Of a DNA stretch of 64,000 bases, positions 46,136 to 58,175 are shown in pieces. The position numbers were made by a program, and so were the translations under genes. The notes under the pieces were generated by a model. It searched no databases and was not told the DNA's origin. It was given only the letters and a program-made list of their open reading frames with translations. Within the stretch, counting starts at the first letter, position 1. Each line of letters starts with the position of its first letter. This DNA comes from Pachyseris speciosa (lineage: Eukaryota; Cnidaria; Anthozoa; Scleractinia; Pachyseridae): assembly GCA_016490735.1 (NCBI GenBank), contig JAEMWC010000346.1, positions 417,001 to 481,000 of the forward strand. Reading direction: 5' to 3'.

Positions 46136-48965
46136 CACTGGTCAAGAAGGGTTTACTGTTTGAACAGAAGGCGTTAGAGAGTTCCATAAGTCTGGGATTA
46201 GTCTTTGGTCAGCTTTGGTTTGAGTTCATTCGCAGGAAATTGTGTATTTATATATGGCGAACCCATCTTTTGTCCTTTACCAGTTGCGCGTAACGGAAAA
46301 ATTTCGCTGCTGGCAGTTGACTGAGGGACAAATCGATTTCGGGAAAAAAATCCTCTGATCATTTTGATGTTTGCTTGACTGATACGAAGAAGGAACTACT
46401 TTTTGAAATGCACTTTGGGCATTGGGCATTTTTCTTCGCGGTCTCTCCAAAATACGTAAAAACTGGGACTGACTTCCGACTTCCTCTCAAGACAAGGCAG
46501 GAAGACGAAAGGCAGGAAAATGAAAACGAAATACAGTTGGCACGGAAATTGATTAAGTAAACGTTTGTGCTTGTAAACTGTTAGCTTATTGAAGATCCAA
46601 CTCTGGGCAATAATTTTTTATATAACTGTCAAAAATAAAAAAAACATAAGTGAAGTGTAATCACGATCGTGTGATGGAGTGAAAAGTTATACTACTAAGA
46701 TTATTTATCACTACAATAGTTATATTCATCTCTCAAAATACGGTCAAACATTACAGGCATTAAAATTATTTGTACACAGCAACGGAGAACTTGCATGTTG
46801 ACAGATAGGATTTTATGCTAACACTTAATATATATTCTAGATAACTGAACAATTTTTCAGTGAGTGAGTGAGTGAGTGAGTGAGTGAGTGAGTGAGTGAG
46901 CGAGTGAGTGAGTTTGAGGTTTTGTCGGGTGAGCCTGTGATCCTTTGCCTCCGATAAAATAAATTGTTTCGTTGCCTTACTCGATGCATTGTTCCGTGAT
47001 ATCATGAAGGACGGCCGAAAAGCATTCGCGACAATGACGAAATCAGATCAAACTAATCTTAGAATTGTCTTTAAAAAGAAGAAAGGAAAAACGGGCAGCT
47101 GGCAAATTAATCTGCGAGAGCACTGAGAAGCAATTTTCAGCAATTATTTGACATTTTTTCGATCATCTATATCAGATGTATATATCCTACGTAAGAAATA
47201 ACAAGAATTAAATATGCAAATATTCTAAGCCAAGCCTTTCTTAATCTTTAAATACACATTAACCGGTACAAGTGAAGTGAGAAGGAAATTGAAATTGCAG
47301 ACGACGACGAACTGTGATTAGAATTATTTCGGGTAAGTGAATCTTAATCGTGGAAGTTTGAAACATATTTGGAAACCGTAAGACCATTGTAGCACAAGGC
47401 AACGGTGAAAGTTAAAAAGTGTTTTGCATGAGCACGTTACGGATGTCGCAATCAAGACTGAGTCGGTAGCGTTCAAATAGGCCTTTTCCATTCTTAATCT
47501 GGAAGATCTTTAGTGATCCGCTTTAGCACTTTGAGATCTCAATAAGGGAACAACATAACTCCAGGGCTCTCAATGAGGGATCTACTTACCTCAAGAGCAC
47601 TTGTAAACTCGTCAAGTATTGTCAATAATTGATTTAATTAAAGGTATGGCCTTACGTCACATGTAAACAAGCCTCAAGGTGTGAAGGGAGGCGTGACGAG
47701 AGCTTAGAGAAGGATAGCTACTTCTCAATTTACGAATTACCATGTACAGTGGAAACCCTACCATCTCCCCTAAGCGACCACTTTTCTAATATACCAAAAT
47801 TTTCAGTTTTCAGTCAAATCACTACTGGATAAAATTGCAACCTCTCGTAAGCGACCGCGATCAATTTTAGAGCTGACAGTTTGAAATTTTCTATTCTCTG
47901 CGACCACTCGTAAGCGACCACTTATCACAAAAGCCGATTTCCTCTCTTGGGCGCCAACATGTCAGCTTTCAGTAATGGCTATCTTCAGGGGCACCCAACG
48001 ACAAGTTTCGGTAGATATCTGTTCGGTGGAGGGTAATTCGCCTTGAGCTTTCGGGGTCGATTAAAGAGTGCACTCGGATTTTCGTAACTAAAACGTGGCC
48101 TAAAAGATTCGAAATTGGGAAATCATAGCCCCTGAGGTTTTCGGAAAGGTCGTAATTGCTGTTTTTGGCAGGCAAAAAGGTCAGCTAGCATTTTCGGAAA
48201 GAAAAGAGGTCCCTAGAAAGATCGTGGAAAGTTCATTTCAGCTTGCGTTTTCTCAAAGGAAGATTTTGATCTTTAACATTTTCGGGCAATTAAAATTTCA
48301 GCTAGGGAATCCGAACAGATGAACTTCCTCTAGCTTATGAAAACATTGCTTTAAACAGACATCAAACACCATAAGGCACTTAAAAATGCCTTTCTACAGC
48401 TTTTGGTTTATTTGGTTCGTTGGGTGCCCCTGATCTTGGCAAGTCTAGTAAGGGCCGCAGAGGTCCATGCCACAAACAAGCGGAGGTGACAGTTCCCAAA
48501 ATAAAGGGAAGCATGACTCTATCAGTTAAAACTAGAGGACCTAAATTGTCTTTTAGCAGTTAACCCGGGAGTTAACCACGCGTTACGTTTCTAACATCAG
48601 CTAGCGGAAAAGCACGCAACAGCGTAAAAATAAATGCACTGGTTCGAGAATTCAAGGAATTATGAATCCGTTGCACAAGCAGTTTTTGATGCCAGCTGTT
48701 AATGTATTTTAGCTAAGTCATCGCTGTCTTGTTTTCGCTATATATAAAGAGAGGGCGGAGTAAATTTCTTTCACAATTCCATGCTAGTGATGCTACGGCC
48801 TCAGAATGTGGACTCACCGTGGTCAGATCAAGTAAGCGACCACCCGGAGTCCCTAAAGCGACCACCCGATCCTTGAAATTTTGAGTTCTCGCCTAAGGTT
48901 TTCACCGTAAACACTATGATTATATTTAGAACTTCTGTGTGTAATGTCGATCTCATTAACCTTAC
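46136..48965 (-). other. Second copy of KLHL intron 1 (downstream of BTB3)
   Basis: It is collinear with 42271-44649 at an offset of about 3,865 bp, plus a 447-bp MITE. BTB3 is followed by this intron copy and then by the BTB2 promoter, with no exon 2 of its own. Confidence 0.85.
47986..48432. mobile_element. MITE with CAGGGGCACCCAACGA ends, 447 bp
   Basis: The right end TCGTTGGGTGCCCCTG mirrors the left. It is flanked by ATCTT on both sides (47981-47985, 48433-48437), a 5-bp duplication. The element is absent from all paralogues. No coding capacity; superfamily not assigned. Confidence 0.9.
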
Positions 48966-49839
48966 CTTCTCCACCGACCACGTACAGCAATCTACTAAAT
49001 CGCTCCCGAGGGTTCGCGCGCGGAATTCGATTCTTTACTCTTCGTTCCGGGATAAGATGATAATCTATCGCATCAAGTACAAATTGGCGACACTTCGCGC
49101 TGCTCATGATCAGATCATCTCTGGCCGCCGTATCCATCAGAAATTTGCGCGTCATAAGAGGAAATCGGACATGCTGCATTAATTCTTCGAGATTTGCCAG
49201 TCGATTGGTCAAATCATACCTGATCCATTCCAGCGCTCCAAACAAAACAACGCTCTCGCATGGGACGTTCAATTTATCGTGGCAAAAAAGTCGCACAAGT
49301 TGCTTGACTGAGAGCAAATTGAAATCGCCGACTTTTAAAATTGCCACAAAGTTGGCGCGAATAAAGTTCTCGGCGAGATCTTGAAGCTCTTTGCAGCCGT
49401 GTAGATCCGCTAAGTTCCATATTTCGAGACTGTTGTTGACATTGATACTGTTCCGGAGAAACTCATAACAAGCGTTTTCCACAGGTAGGAACTGAAGCAG
49501 ACTGGCCGCTGAAAGCAGAGAGTGGACATTTGAGAACGTGATTCTCAATGATGAAGTGTAGGCGAAGTCTATTAAACTTCTCAGCGCCTCTGAATCCACT
49601 CCTCTGATTGTAATGTTTGTTTCGTGGCTTTCTTTCATGCCGGTCAGAAACATCGCACGAAAATACGCGCTCACAGAGGCCAATACAAGACGATGAGAGT
49701 GAAATTCTTCTCCGTCATCCGTTGAGAGAACCACATCGCAGAAACACTTCTCCATTCGAAAATCGTTCATCTTTTTCATTGCATCACCCGCTCCCTGTTC
49801 ATCGGTAAAATCGTAGAGCACGTTACTTGTAGTTTCCAT
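48966..49839 (-). CDS. BTB3: exon 1 duplicate (BTB, BACK, start of kelch)
   Basis: Open over the same 874 nt as BTB2 with the same donor (GAAG-GTAAGG) and motifs (HSHRLVLASVSAYFRAMF, LEIWNLADLHGC, LLYVVGGEG); an alternative in-frame ATG is at 49896. It has CCAAT, TATA and CRE-like motifs upstream. The next compatible acceptor is exon 2 of d at 41306, beyond BTB2, so it could act as an alternative first exon if BTB2 is skipped. BTB2 exon 1 begins with its own promoter and shows no acceptor. Confidence 0.85.
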
Positions 49840-50031
49840 TATGCGTGACAGCCACCGGTTTAGGCCCGATCCGATCAAAATAAAAGTTTTTATCAAAAGA
49901 ACGATCTAAAAATAAGAGCCAATTTTCTTTCCAAGGACATGAAATTCAAATGAGGCCCATTCCTTTTCAAACAGCTTTGTCTTTTCTGCGTGTCAGGCGC
50001 GTTTTTCACACCTTTTTTCTAACCGCGGAAG

Positions 50032-50134
50032 TATATAATCTCGCAATATGATTGGCTAATTTGCCGTTGTCGATTTAACAAATAGATTCCATGTTGCCGT
50101 GCGTCTGTTCAGTAATAGATCACAGATGACGTCA
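50032..50134 (-). promoter_or_regulatory. Promoter region of BTB3: TATA, CCAAT, CRE-like
   Basis: TATATA 50032-50037, ATTGG (CCAAT on minus) 50051-50055 and the palindrome TGACGTCA 50127-50134. The CRE-like site is kept at 45801-45808 (BTB2) and, inverted, at 6666-6673 (BTB1). Confidence 0.5.
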
Positions 50135-50179
50135 AAATGTGGTAAAAACAAAGAAGTGGCACACGAGCCGCAGGCGAGT

Positions 50180-50480
50180 GTGACAACGGCGTGGTTCATC
50201 CGGGACTTGTTCATACTGCTCACGTCGCACCACTTGTTTGTCATTGGATCATAACACTCGACATGCTCGATTTCTGAGATTCCACAGTACCCCCCAACGG
50301 CGAAGAGGCGTCCTTGCAGAGGTGCCATTCCGAAGTGACTCCTTGGCAGACGCATGTTGGCTGCCTGGCTCCATTCATTTTTAATAGGGTCGTAACGCTC
50401 GACACTCTTCAGTGCAGAGCCGTTGTGGGACCCACCGGCAGCATACAGCCATCCCTCGAGAACTGACACTGCTAAAGCAC
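50180..50480 (-). pseudogene. Kelch exon 3, copy e, truncated
   Basis: Kelch repeats 3-4 are open (GWLYAAGGSHNGSALKSV, RLFAVGGYCG with the C6 run), but the exon breaks at 50180 into the upstream flank of BTB3. The acceptor is lost as in a and b (CCAATG). Confidence 0.9.
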
Positions 50481-51216
50481 ATTGGGGAAAAGAGTAGTGA
50501 CAAAGGGTTACAGAAGCTAGAAAATAACCAACTTGGGAGAACTCCAGCACCGTAAATCTTTTATTGAGCAAAGACAGTTTGCAGGGTGGGGAGGGGTTGC
50601 GAGAAGGGCTTGTTTAGTTCAGCAGAACGCAAATAAATTAGCAGTTGTTTTATCATTCACTCTTATCTCGATAGATTCCCGAAAATAGGAAAAACTGTCA
50701 AAACTAACTTGAACAATAGTTATCGCCTTTCAATTCCTCCCAAAGCTCAGGAGTGCTGCATGTCATACGCTGCTTGCATTTTCAATTTATAATTTGCATT
50801 TTGCTAGCTCTTCTCATGCTTCAGTACTGACGTATTTCCTCTCACAGTCTATTTTTGCGACCTTTTCGCTACCAAAACAGAAGCTTTAAATTTTGCTACC
50901 CTTTCCCACAGTACGAGAGTGAAAAAAGGCACCCCTTTCGGGCATAGCCTGCTCCAGGCTCTCAGATATTTGGGGCGAGCGAAGAGCGAAACAACGAGCG
51001 AAGAACGAGGGAAAAAACGGCTATTTGAAGTGATCGTAACACCTTTATGGGGGACACTAAAATAAACTACAGAAAAAATCTAAAATCTAGAATCTTAAAT
51101 CTAATACTAAAATCTAAGATCGGCCAAGAATAATTTAGTTAAAATGCAACTGTTTACAATTAAAAGGAACTAGCTAACTATATGCGATATGAATTATTTT
51201 GCTAGGTAGAAGGTAC

Positions 51217-51267
51217 CTTTGCATTTGTTGAGTGATGTAACTGAAGTCAACTGTCCCACACAAGGAT
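51217..51267 (-). pseudogene. Kelch exon 2, copy e, 3' part
   Basis: It matches copies a and b, with the GTACCT donor present. Confidence 0.85.
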
Positions 51268-51713
51268 ACAACAACAAGTAGCTTTATTTGCATGACCATA
51301 AGTTCATGCCGTATTGCAAAAGCACGTAACTTAACAAGAACAATGTAATAATACAATGAGATGGAAGATACAAATTAAAGATATATCAGTCTGATTAAGA
51401 TAATATATTATTATGCGAATCTAAGCAAGATAGAATGAACTTCGTCAATTCAATATTAACAAAATAATCAGGAGTATTTATTAATTCCTTGGTAGCTTCT
51501 GTAGGGAATAATTGGGTGATATTTGGTAGGTGATTTTTTATTTTGCTATAAAATCTGTTCCTATGAATTGAGTATTTAGGACAGCTAAAAAGAAAGTGTA
51601 TGTCATCTTCAATTTGATTCGATCCACAAGTAGGGCAGAGTCTATCAAACCTTGGGATTTGATCGTATCTACCAGTTTCAATCATTAGCTTGTGATGACC
51701 TATTCGTAGTTTC
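51268..51713 (-). mobile_element. 5'-truncated LINE in kelch exon 2 (copy e)
   Basis: The third occurrence of the identical 446-bp insertion. Its ORF2 C-terminal frame lies at 51395-51685 (RLCPTCGSNQIEDD). Confidence 0.85.
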
Positions 51714-51884
51714 TAGCTCTCCACGGTGACCTGGTCAGTGTACTCTCTGTTCAGTCCTCCCATAGCATACAGCAGGCCATCAAGGATTGCGGACCCAGCG
51801 TACTTGCGAGGGATGATCATGAGTGCAATTATCCGCCATTTCTTCTCATTGAAGTCAAAGCACTGCACGTCGTTTAAGACTTTG
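51714..51884 (-). pseudogene. Kelch exon 2, copy e, 5' part, acceptor deleted
   Basis: Relative to copy a about 33 bp are missing at the exon's 5' edge (CTTTGC joined to AAGTGAG), removing NRK codons and the acceptor. Confidence 0.85.
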
Positions 51885-54580
51885 CAAGTGAGATTATTGA
51901 AAAGTAAACCCCAAAATGCCAGTTTCATAACTGACATTTAAATTCGAGGATTCTTGTATCTTCGGTTGCCCTCGAAAATGATCAAATTTCAAAGTGCTGT
52001 ATTTGTAAAGCAAAGGAATATATCGGGTTTGTTTCTGTGGTGTTGTAGTAGTAGATATTGAAAGAGACCCTTTGCTGGAGTTTTAGAATATTAATTGTAA
52101 TAACATAATATGAAAAACAGCTACGTCCTAGAGAGAGTTGGAGAGTAGTCATGGTCCACTGGTCAAGAAGCCTGAAGAAGGGTTTACTGTTTGAACAGAA
52201 GGCATTAGAGAGTCCCATAAGTCTGGGATTAGTCTTTGGGTCAGCTTTGATTTGAGTTCATCCGCAGGAAATTGTATATGTATAAGTGGTGAACCCATAT
52301 TTTCACGGTCCTTTACCAGTTGTGTGTAACGGAAAAGTTTCGCTGCTGGCAGTTGACTTAGGGACAAATCGATTTCAGGAAAAAATATCATCTTGGTGTC
52401 TGCTTGACTGATACGAAGAAGGAACTACTTTCAGTTCGCGGTCTCTCCAAAATACGTAAAAAATGGGACCGACTTGGACCAGCTTTCTCTCAAGACAAGG
52501 CAGGAAGACGAAAGGCAGGAAAATGAACGAAATACAGTTGGCATGGAAATTGCGTAGTAAATGTTTGTGCTTGTAAACTGTTAGCTTATTGAAGATCCAA
52601 ATTTGGGCTATTAATTTTTATACAGCTGTCAAAAAAAACATAAGTGAAGTGTAATCGTGATCGTGTAATGGAGTGAAAAGGTTTGCTATTAATATTTTGT
52701 TATTACTGTAGCTATATTCATCTGTCAAAATAAGGTCAAACATTAGAACCATTCAAATTAGTATACGCAGCGACGGAGAACTTGCATGTTGGCAGATGCT
52801 AATGCTTATATATCCTAGATAACTGAAGAATTTTTCAGGAGTGAGCGAGTAAGTGAGTGAGTGAGTGAGTTTGAGGTTTTGTCGGGTGAGCCTGTTGACC
52901 TTTGCCTCCGGTACAATAAATTGTTTCGTTGCCTTACTCGATGCATTGTTCCGTGATATCATGAAGGACGGCTGAAAAGCATTCGCGAGAATGACGAAAT
53001 CAGATCAAACTAATCTGAGAATCTTCTTTAAAAAGAAGAAGATTATTTGACATTTTTTCGATCATCTATCTCAAGTGTACATGTATATCCTACCGTAATA
53101 AATAACAAGAATGAAATATGCACAAATTCTAAGCCAAGCCTTTCTTAATCTATAAATGCACATTAACCGCGGTACAGGCGAAGTGAGAAGCAAACTGAAA
53201 TTGCAGGCGACGACGAACTGTGATTAGAATTGTTTCGGGTAAATGACTCTTAATCGAGGAAGTTTGAAACATATTTGGAAACCTTAAGAGCATTGTAGCC
53301 CAAGGCAACGGTGGAAGTTGTACAGCACAGTGTTTCGCATGAGCACGTTACGGAAGTCGCAATTATAACTGAGTCGGTAGCGTCCAAATAGGCCTTTTCC
53401 ATTCTTCTGGAAGGTCTTTAGGGACCGGCAGAAGTTCGATCGGCCTTACTGAAGATCGCAGTTCAGGGAAATAAAGTGATCCGCTTTTGCACTTTGGGCT
53501 CTCAATAAGGGAACAACATAACTCAGGAGCAATAAGGCATCGACATATCTCAAGAGCACTTGTAAACTCGTCAAGTATTGTCAAGGCTTTACGTCACACG
53601 TAAACAAGCCTCAAGGGGTGAAAGGACCCGTGACGAGAGCTGAGAGAAGGATCGCTACTTCGCAATTTACGAATTAACAATTATAGTGGAAAACCTACCT
53701 TTGCAATCACCTCTCATAAGTGACCCGTAAGCGACTACTTTTCTAATTACCAAAATTTTTCAGTTTGCAGTCAAATCACGGTACTGAATTGCAACCTCTC
53801 GCAAGCGATCGCGATCAATTTCAGGGCTGACAGTTTGAAATTTGCTATTGTCTGCGACCGCTAGTAAGCGACCACTTATCACAAAATCCGATTTCCTTTC
53901 TTGGGCGCCAACATGTTAGCTTTCAGTGTTGGCTATCTTGGCCAGCGCCGCAGTAGCCTCCCACGCAGTCGTAAAAACGACTGCGTGGGAAGGTAGCGCC
54001 GCAGAGGTACGTGCCACAAACAGGCGGAGGTGACAGTTCCCAAAATAAAGGGGGTTAGTTTCTAAACAAATTGTGGGGCTGCGGTACACGAAAATTTACT
54101 TTTATCAACTGCGTTGGCCACCGTAAAGAGATTCAAAAGGTGATGTTTCGATCATTAGCCCCAAATTTTCGAGTTCCGAAATAGACTTGCAACACACACC
54201 TATGCTGTACCAGTTCTGAAATGAGCGATCAGATTGAATGCTTTGTCATAAGAAAGAGATAGCCTTATCTTGGAATTAATTTGTCCATGACTCTATCAGT
54301 TAAAAATTTGTGGTCTTCAAACAGACGACCTAAATTGTTTTAAAAGTTAACCCGGGAGTTAACAACATGTTACGTTTCTAACATCAGCGGAAAAGCAGAC
54401 AACAGCCTAAAAATAAATGCTCTGGTTCGAGAATTCAAGGAATTTATGAATCTGTTGCACAAGCAGTTTTTAATGCCAGCTGTTAATGTATTTTAGCTAA
54501 AGTCATCGCTGTCTTGTTTTCTCTATAAGGAGAGGGTGGAGTAAATTTCTGTTACAACCCCATGCTACAAATGTAACAAA
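51885..54580 (-). other. KLHL intron-1 remnant of copy e
   Basis: It is collinear with 9397-12014. It has a (GAGT)n tract at 52841-52871. The hairpin at 53959-53990 has lost its central 24 bp, leaving TCCCACGCAGTCGT and its complement around AAAA. Confidence 0.7.
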
Positions 54581-54849
54581 ATTAAAAGCTCCCGTTTCGG
54601 TTTATGAAAGGATCGCAAAAATAGACTGTGAAAGGAAATAAGTCAATACAAGCACTAGAAAAGCTAGCAAAAAAAAACGCTCTTCGCTTTGCAGTTTTGA
54701 AAATGCAAGCACTGATGTATCACATGCAGCACTCCTGAGCTTTGGGAGGAATTGAGTGGCGTTATAAGTTTTGTTCAAGTTCTTTTTGACAGTTTGACCT
54801 CCTTTCGGGAATCTAACGAGATAGGGTGAATGATAAAACAACTTTCTAC

Positions 54850-57563
54850 CTATGGAAATATATATTGCCCTTGGATTTAAATCTGCTCTTAAAGAAGGCA
54901 TCAGATTAATTACTTCCAATTGGCATCTCTTATGGTCTAAACTTGATAACACGTTTTTTAATTTAGATCAAGATATATTCTTATGTGCTATTTACATACC
55001 CCCCCCCCCCCCCCCACCTTAGAGATTCACCCTACCTTAATCCCGATATTTTTTATGACCTTCAAACCGACATAGCTAAATTTAGTTCTGAAGGTCATGT
55101 TATGTTAACTGGTGGTTTTAACGCCAGAACCGGATGTGCTCTTGATTACACTGACATCCCAGGTGATAATTCCCTTCCACCATCGCAATACATAAGACAA
55201 AGGAAAAATTTTGATTCCCGAATCAATGAACATTGAATGAACAAACTTGACATTTGTAAAGCATGCGAACTGAGAATCCTAAACGGAAGGACAACAGGTG
55301 ACTCTTTTGGGAAAATAACCTTACACTCCCCAAAAGGAATTAGCACTGCAGATTATTATATTGTCAGCCATGAATTGATTAACTTGTTTGAAAATTTTAT
55401 AGTTAAAGAGCCAACGATCTTTTCCGATCACTCCAACTTATTCGTTGGGCAACCATCTCTTCGGCAGCTTCTTTCCATGTAACTGCCCAATCTGATATAA
55501 GAACCTTCAATTTACCGAAATAATTCATCTGGGACCAAACCTCAAATGAAAAGTTTCTTGAAGTGTTAAAACAGGACGAATTTCTCTCACGTCTATCTGA
55601 CTTTGTAACAACCACCTTTACCAGAGTGAAGGTATAAAGCTGGCGACCGTGCAATTTACCTGTAAACGTTCTCTTCGTCTATCAAGCACAAAGAAGAATT
55701 CAAAGAATCGTAAGAAATGGTTTGACACGGATTGTGCATCTCTAAGATTACTATCAAAGAGAAAACAGAAACCCATTCGGATCTAAATCTCAGACAAGAA
55801 TACCATTCAGTACGAAAGAATTAAAAAAAAAACTATTTCAATACAAAAAAGCAGAACTCTTCAACTCTCAAATTGACGATCTCTAGCAGATAAAGACAAC
55901 CATAAATTTTGGACATATTTGAAATCACTAAGAAATGAACAGACCTCTCCGATGACCTTTTTAAACATTTTTAACCAGTTACACTCACACCCAGACTTTT
56001 CCTCTCTCCCATCAGAACAAATCTCATTCAAAGAGCGTTTTGCTAATTTAGAACAAACAAAAGACATCCATAACGTGTTAGATAGCCCAATTTCACTACC
56101 TGAATTAATTGACATGGTGAAACTACTGCAACCGAAAAAAAGCTCCCGGCCCTGACAAAATCCGTAATGAAATGTTGAAACTTGGAGTAAAGTATCTGGG
56201 CGTTGCCACTTGCAAATTATTCAACCTGATTCTCCAAAGTGGCTTTTTTCCAAATTCCTAGTGTGAAAGGATCATAACTCCGATTTTCAAATCTGGTAAC
56301 AAACGAGGCCCAGTAAACTACAGGGGCATATGCCTGAGCAGTTGTCTAGGAAAACTTTTCACCTCTGTTCTTAACACAGGGCTGAAAACTTATGTACTTA
56401 AACAAAACATTTTGCATAAGGCTCAAATTGGTTTTTTGCCAAATCATCGTACATCCGATCATATATTTAGTCTCAGAACCCTAGTTAAATATGTCAATCA
56501 CGTTCCAAAAGGTAAATTATACACCTGCTTCATATATAGACTTCAAAAAAGCTTTTGATTCGGTTTGGCATAATGGCCTTTTTTATAAACTTCTCCAATA
56601 CAAAATTGGAGGGAAGTTCTATGATTTAGTTAAAAAATCTTTACTCAAAAACAATATGTGCAATCAAAGTTTTGGACCAAAGGACAGAAGTTTTTGATTA
56701 TTGCAAAGGTGTTAGACAAGGACGTATCCTTTCTCCCATGTTATTTAATTTATACCTAAATTAAATCGCCTTTCTGCTTGACCTTGCAGATACAGATCCT
56801 ATAATTTTACCAAATGGATCTCATCTAAACTGTTTACTCTATGCAGAAGACTTAGCGTTAATCTCTCACACAGCCAAAGGCCTAGAAAAGGCACTTTCCA
56901 TTCTCTCAGAATATTGTGATAATTGGTTATTACCTGTGAACCCAAAGAAAACTAAAATCTTGATCTTTCAGAAGAAATATAGAAAATCTATTCTTAATAA
57001 ACGTAATTTTCAGATTAATCACCATAGAATAGAAATTGCCAATAACTACACTTATCTTGGAGTCAATTTTTCTTCTAATGGAAACTTTAAAGATTGCAAA
57101 TTATATTTGAAGGATAAGGTACTGTGAGACGTTCCTTCTTTGCCACTCGCCGTTATCTAGACTTCTCTAAATTACCACTTGATATTACTAATACCCATCC
57201 CTCTCTATGGCTCAGAGGTATGGGGAATTTATGAGAGAGATGACTTCAACACTTGGAAAAAGGATCCTACTGAAAAAACACATATTTTTCTCTGTAAACA
57301 ATTCTTAAGCGTAAACAAACAGTGTCCAAATGTTGCAGCCAGAAATGAACTCGGAAGACTATCTTTAATACTTAATATAGACAGTAACATTTTAAAATTC
57401 TGGATTCATTTGCAAAACTTGCCAGATAATAGTATTGCAAAACAATAATGTTTACAACTTTCAATAGATATGGCTGAGAAAAATCAATCGGGGATTTCGC
57501 AAAAAGTTAAAATTCTATGTGATAAGTATAATTCAAACTTGATGATTTTGAATGAAAACAACA
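54850..57563 (+). pseudogene. LINE L5 (endonuclease plus reverse transcriptase, decayed)
   Basis: Near-identical sister of L1 with the same lesions: GGFNARTG, YAED, and a stop after FGPKDRSF. It shares the poly-C tract (longer, about 55000-55016). It is preceded by R (54560-54849) and ends in a MITE. Confidence 0.85.
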
Positions 57564-58175
57564 CAGTCAAACCTCTATTAAGCGGTCACCCTTGGGAAAG
57601 AGCCAACTGACCGCTTAATAGAGGTTGACCGCTTAAAAGAGGTTTTCCAAAATTTAGATATAATATGGTTAAAATGGAACCATGGCATTTATATAGTATG
57701 TTGTATCGGGTTAACAACAACAGTTACACAAACTATGAGAAAAACGTCAAGTAACTTCATGTTCAAGGAAGTTCACGCCTAAACTTCTAATGTTCTTTGT
57801 AAGGCAATCGTCTTTGTTGTAAACCACATTAATAAAGTACAGTTTTGGCATTCGACATGAACCACTCTTACGCTGATGGTATGTGTATTATGTTGTGTTT
57901 AATGACCTTTTAAAAGACAATGGACCTGGTTCGCGTATCGTGGTGTGAAAATATCGCATTGTTATTGACTACGTGACCGCTTAATAGAGGTAAAATACAA
58001 TAAAATAAGCCAATCGGGAATTCTAAATGGTGACCGCGTCCCCTTAATAGAGGTGACCGCTTAATAGAGGTCAAATTTACAGTAAATAAGGGGACCAGTT
58101 TTTGGGAATTTGATAAGTGTCCGTTTAATAGAGGGTGACCGCTTAATAGAGATCCGCTTAATAGAGGTTTGACTG
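57564..58175. mobile_element. Tc1/mariner-like MITE in L5, 612 bp
   Basis: Same insertion as 15004-15615. The left TA has mutated to CA (57562-57563), the right TA remains. Confidence 0.9.
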
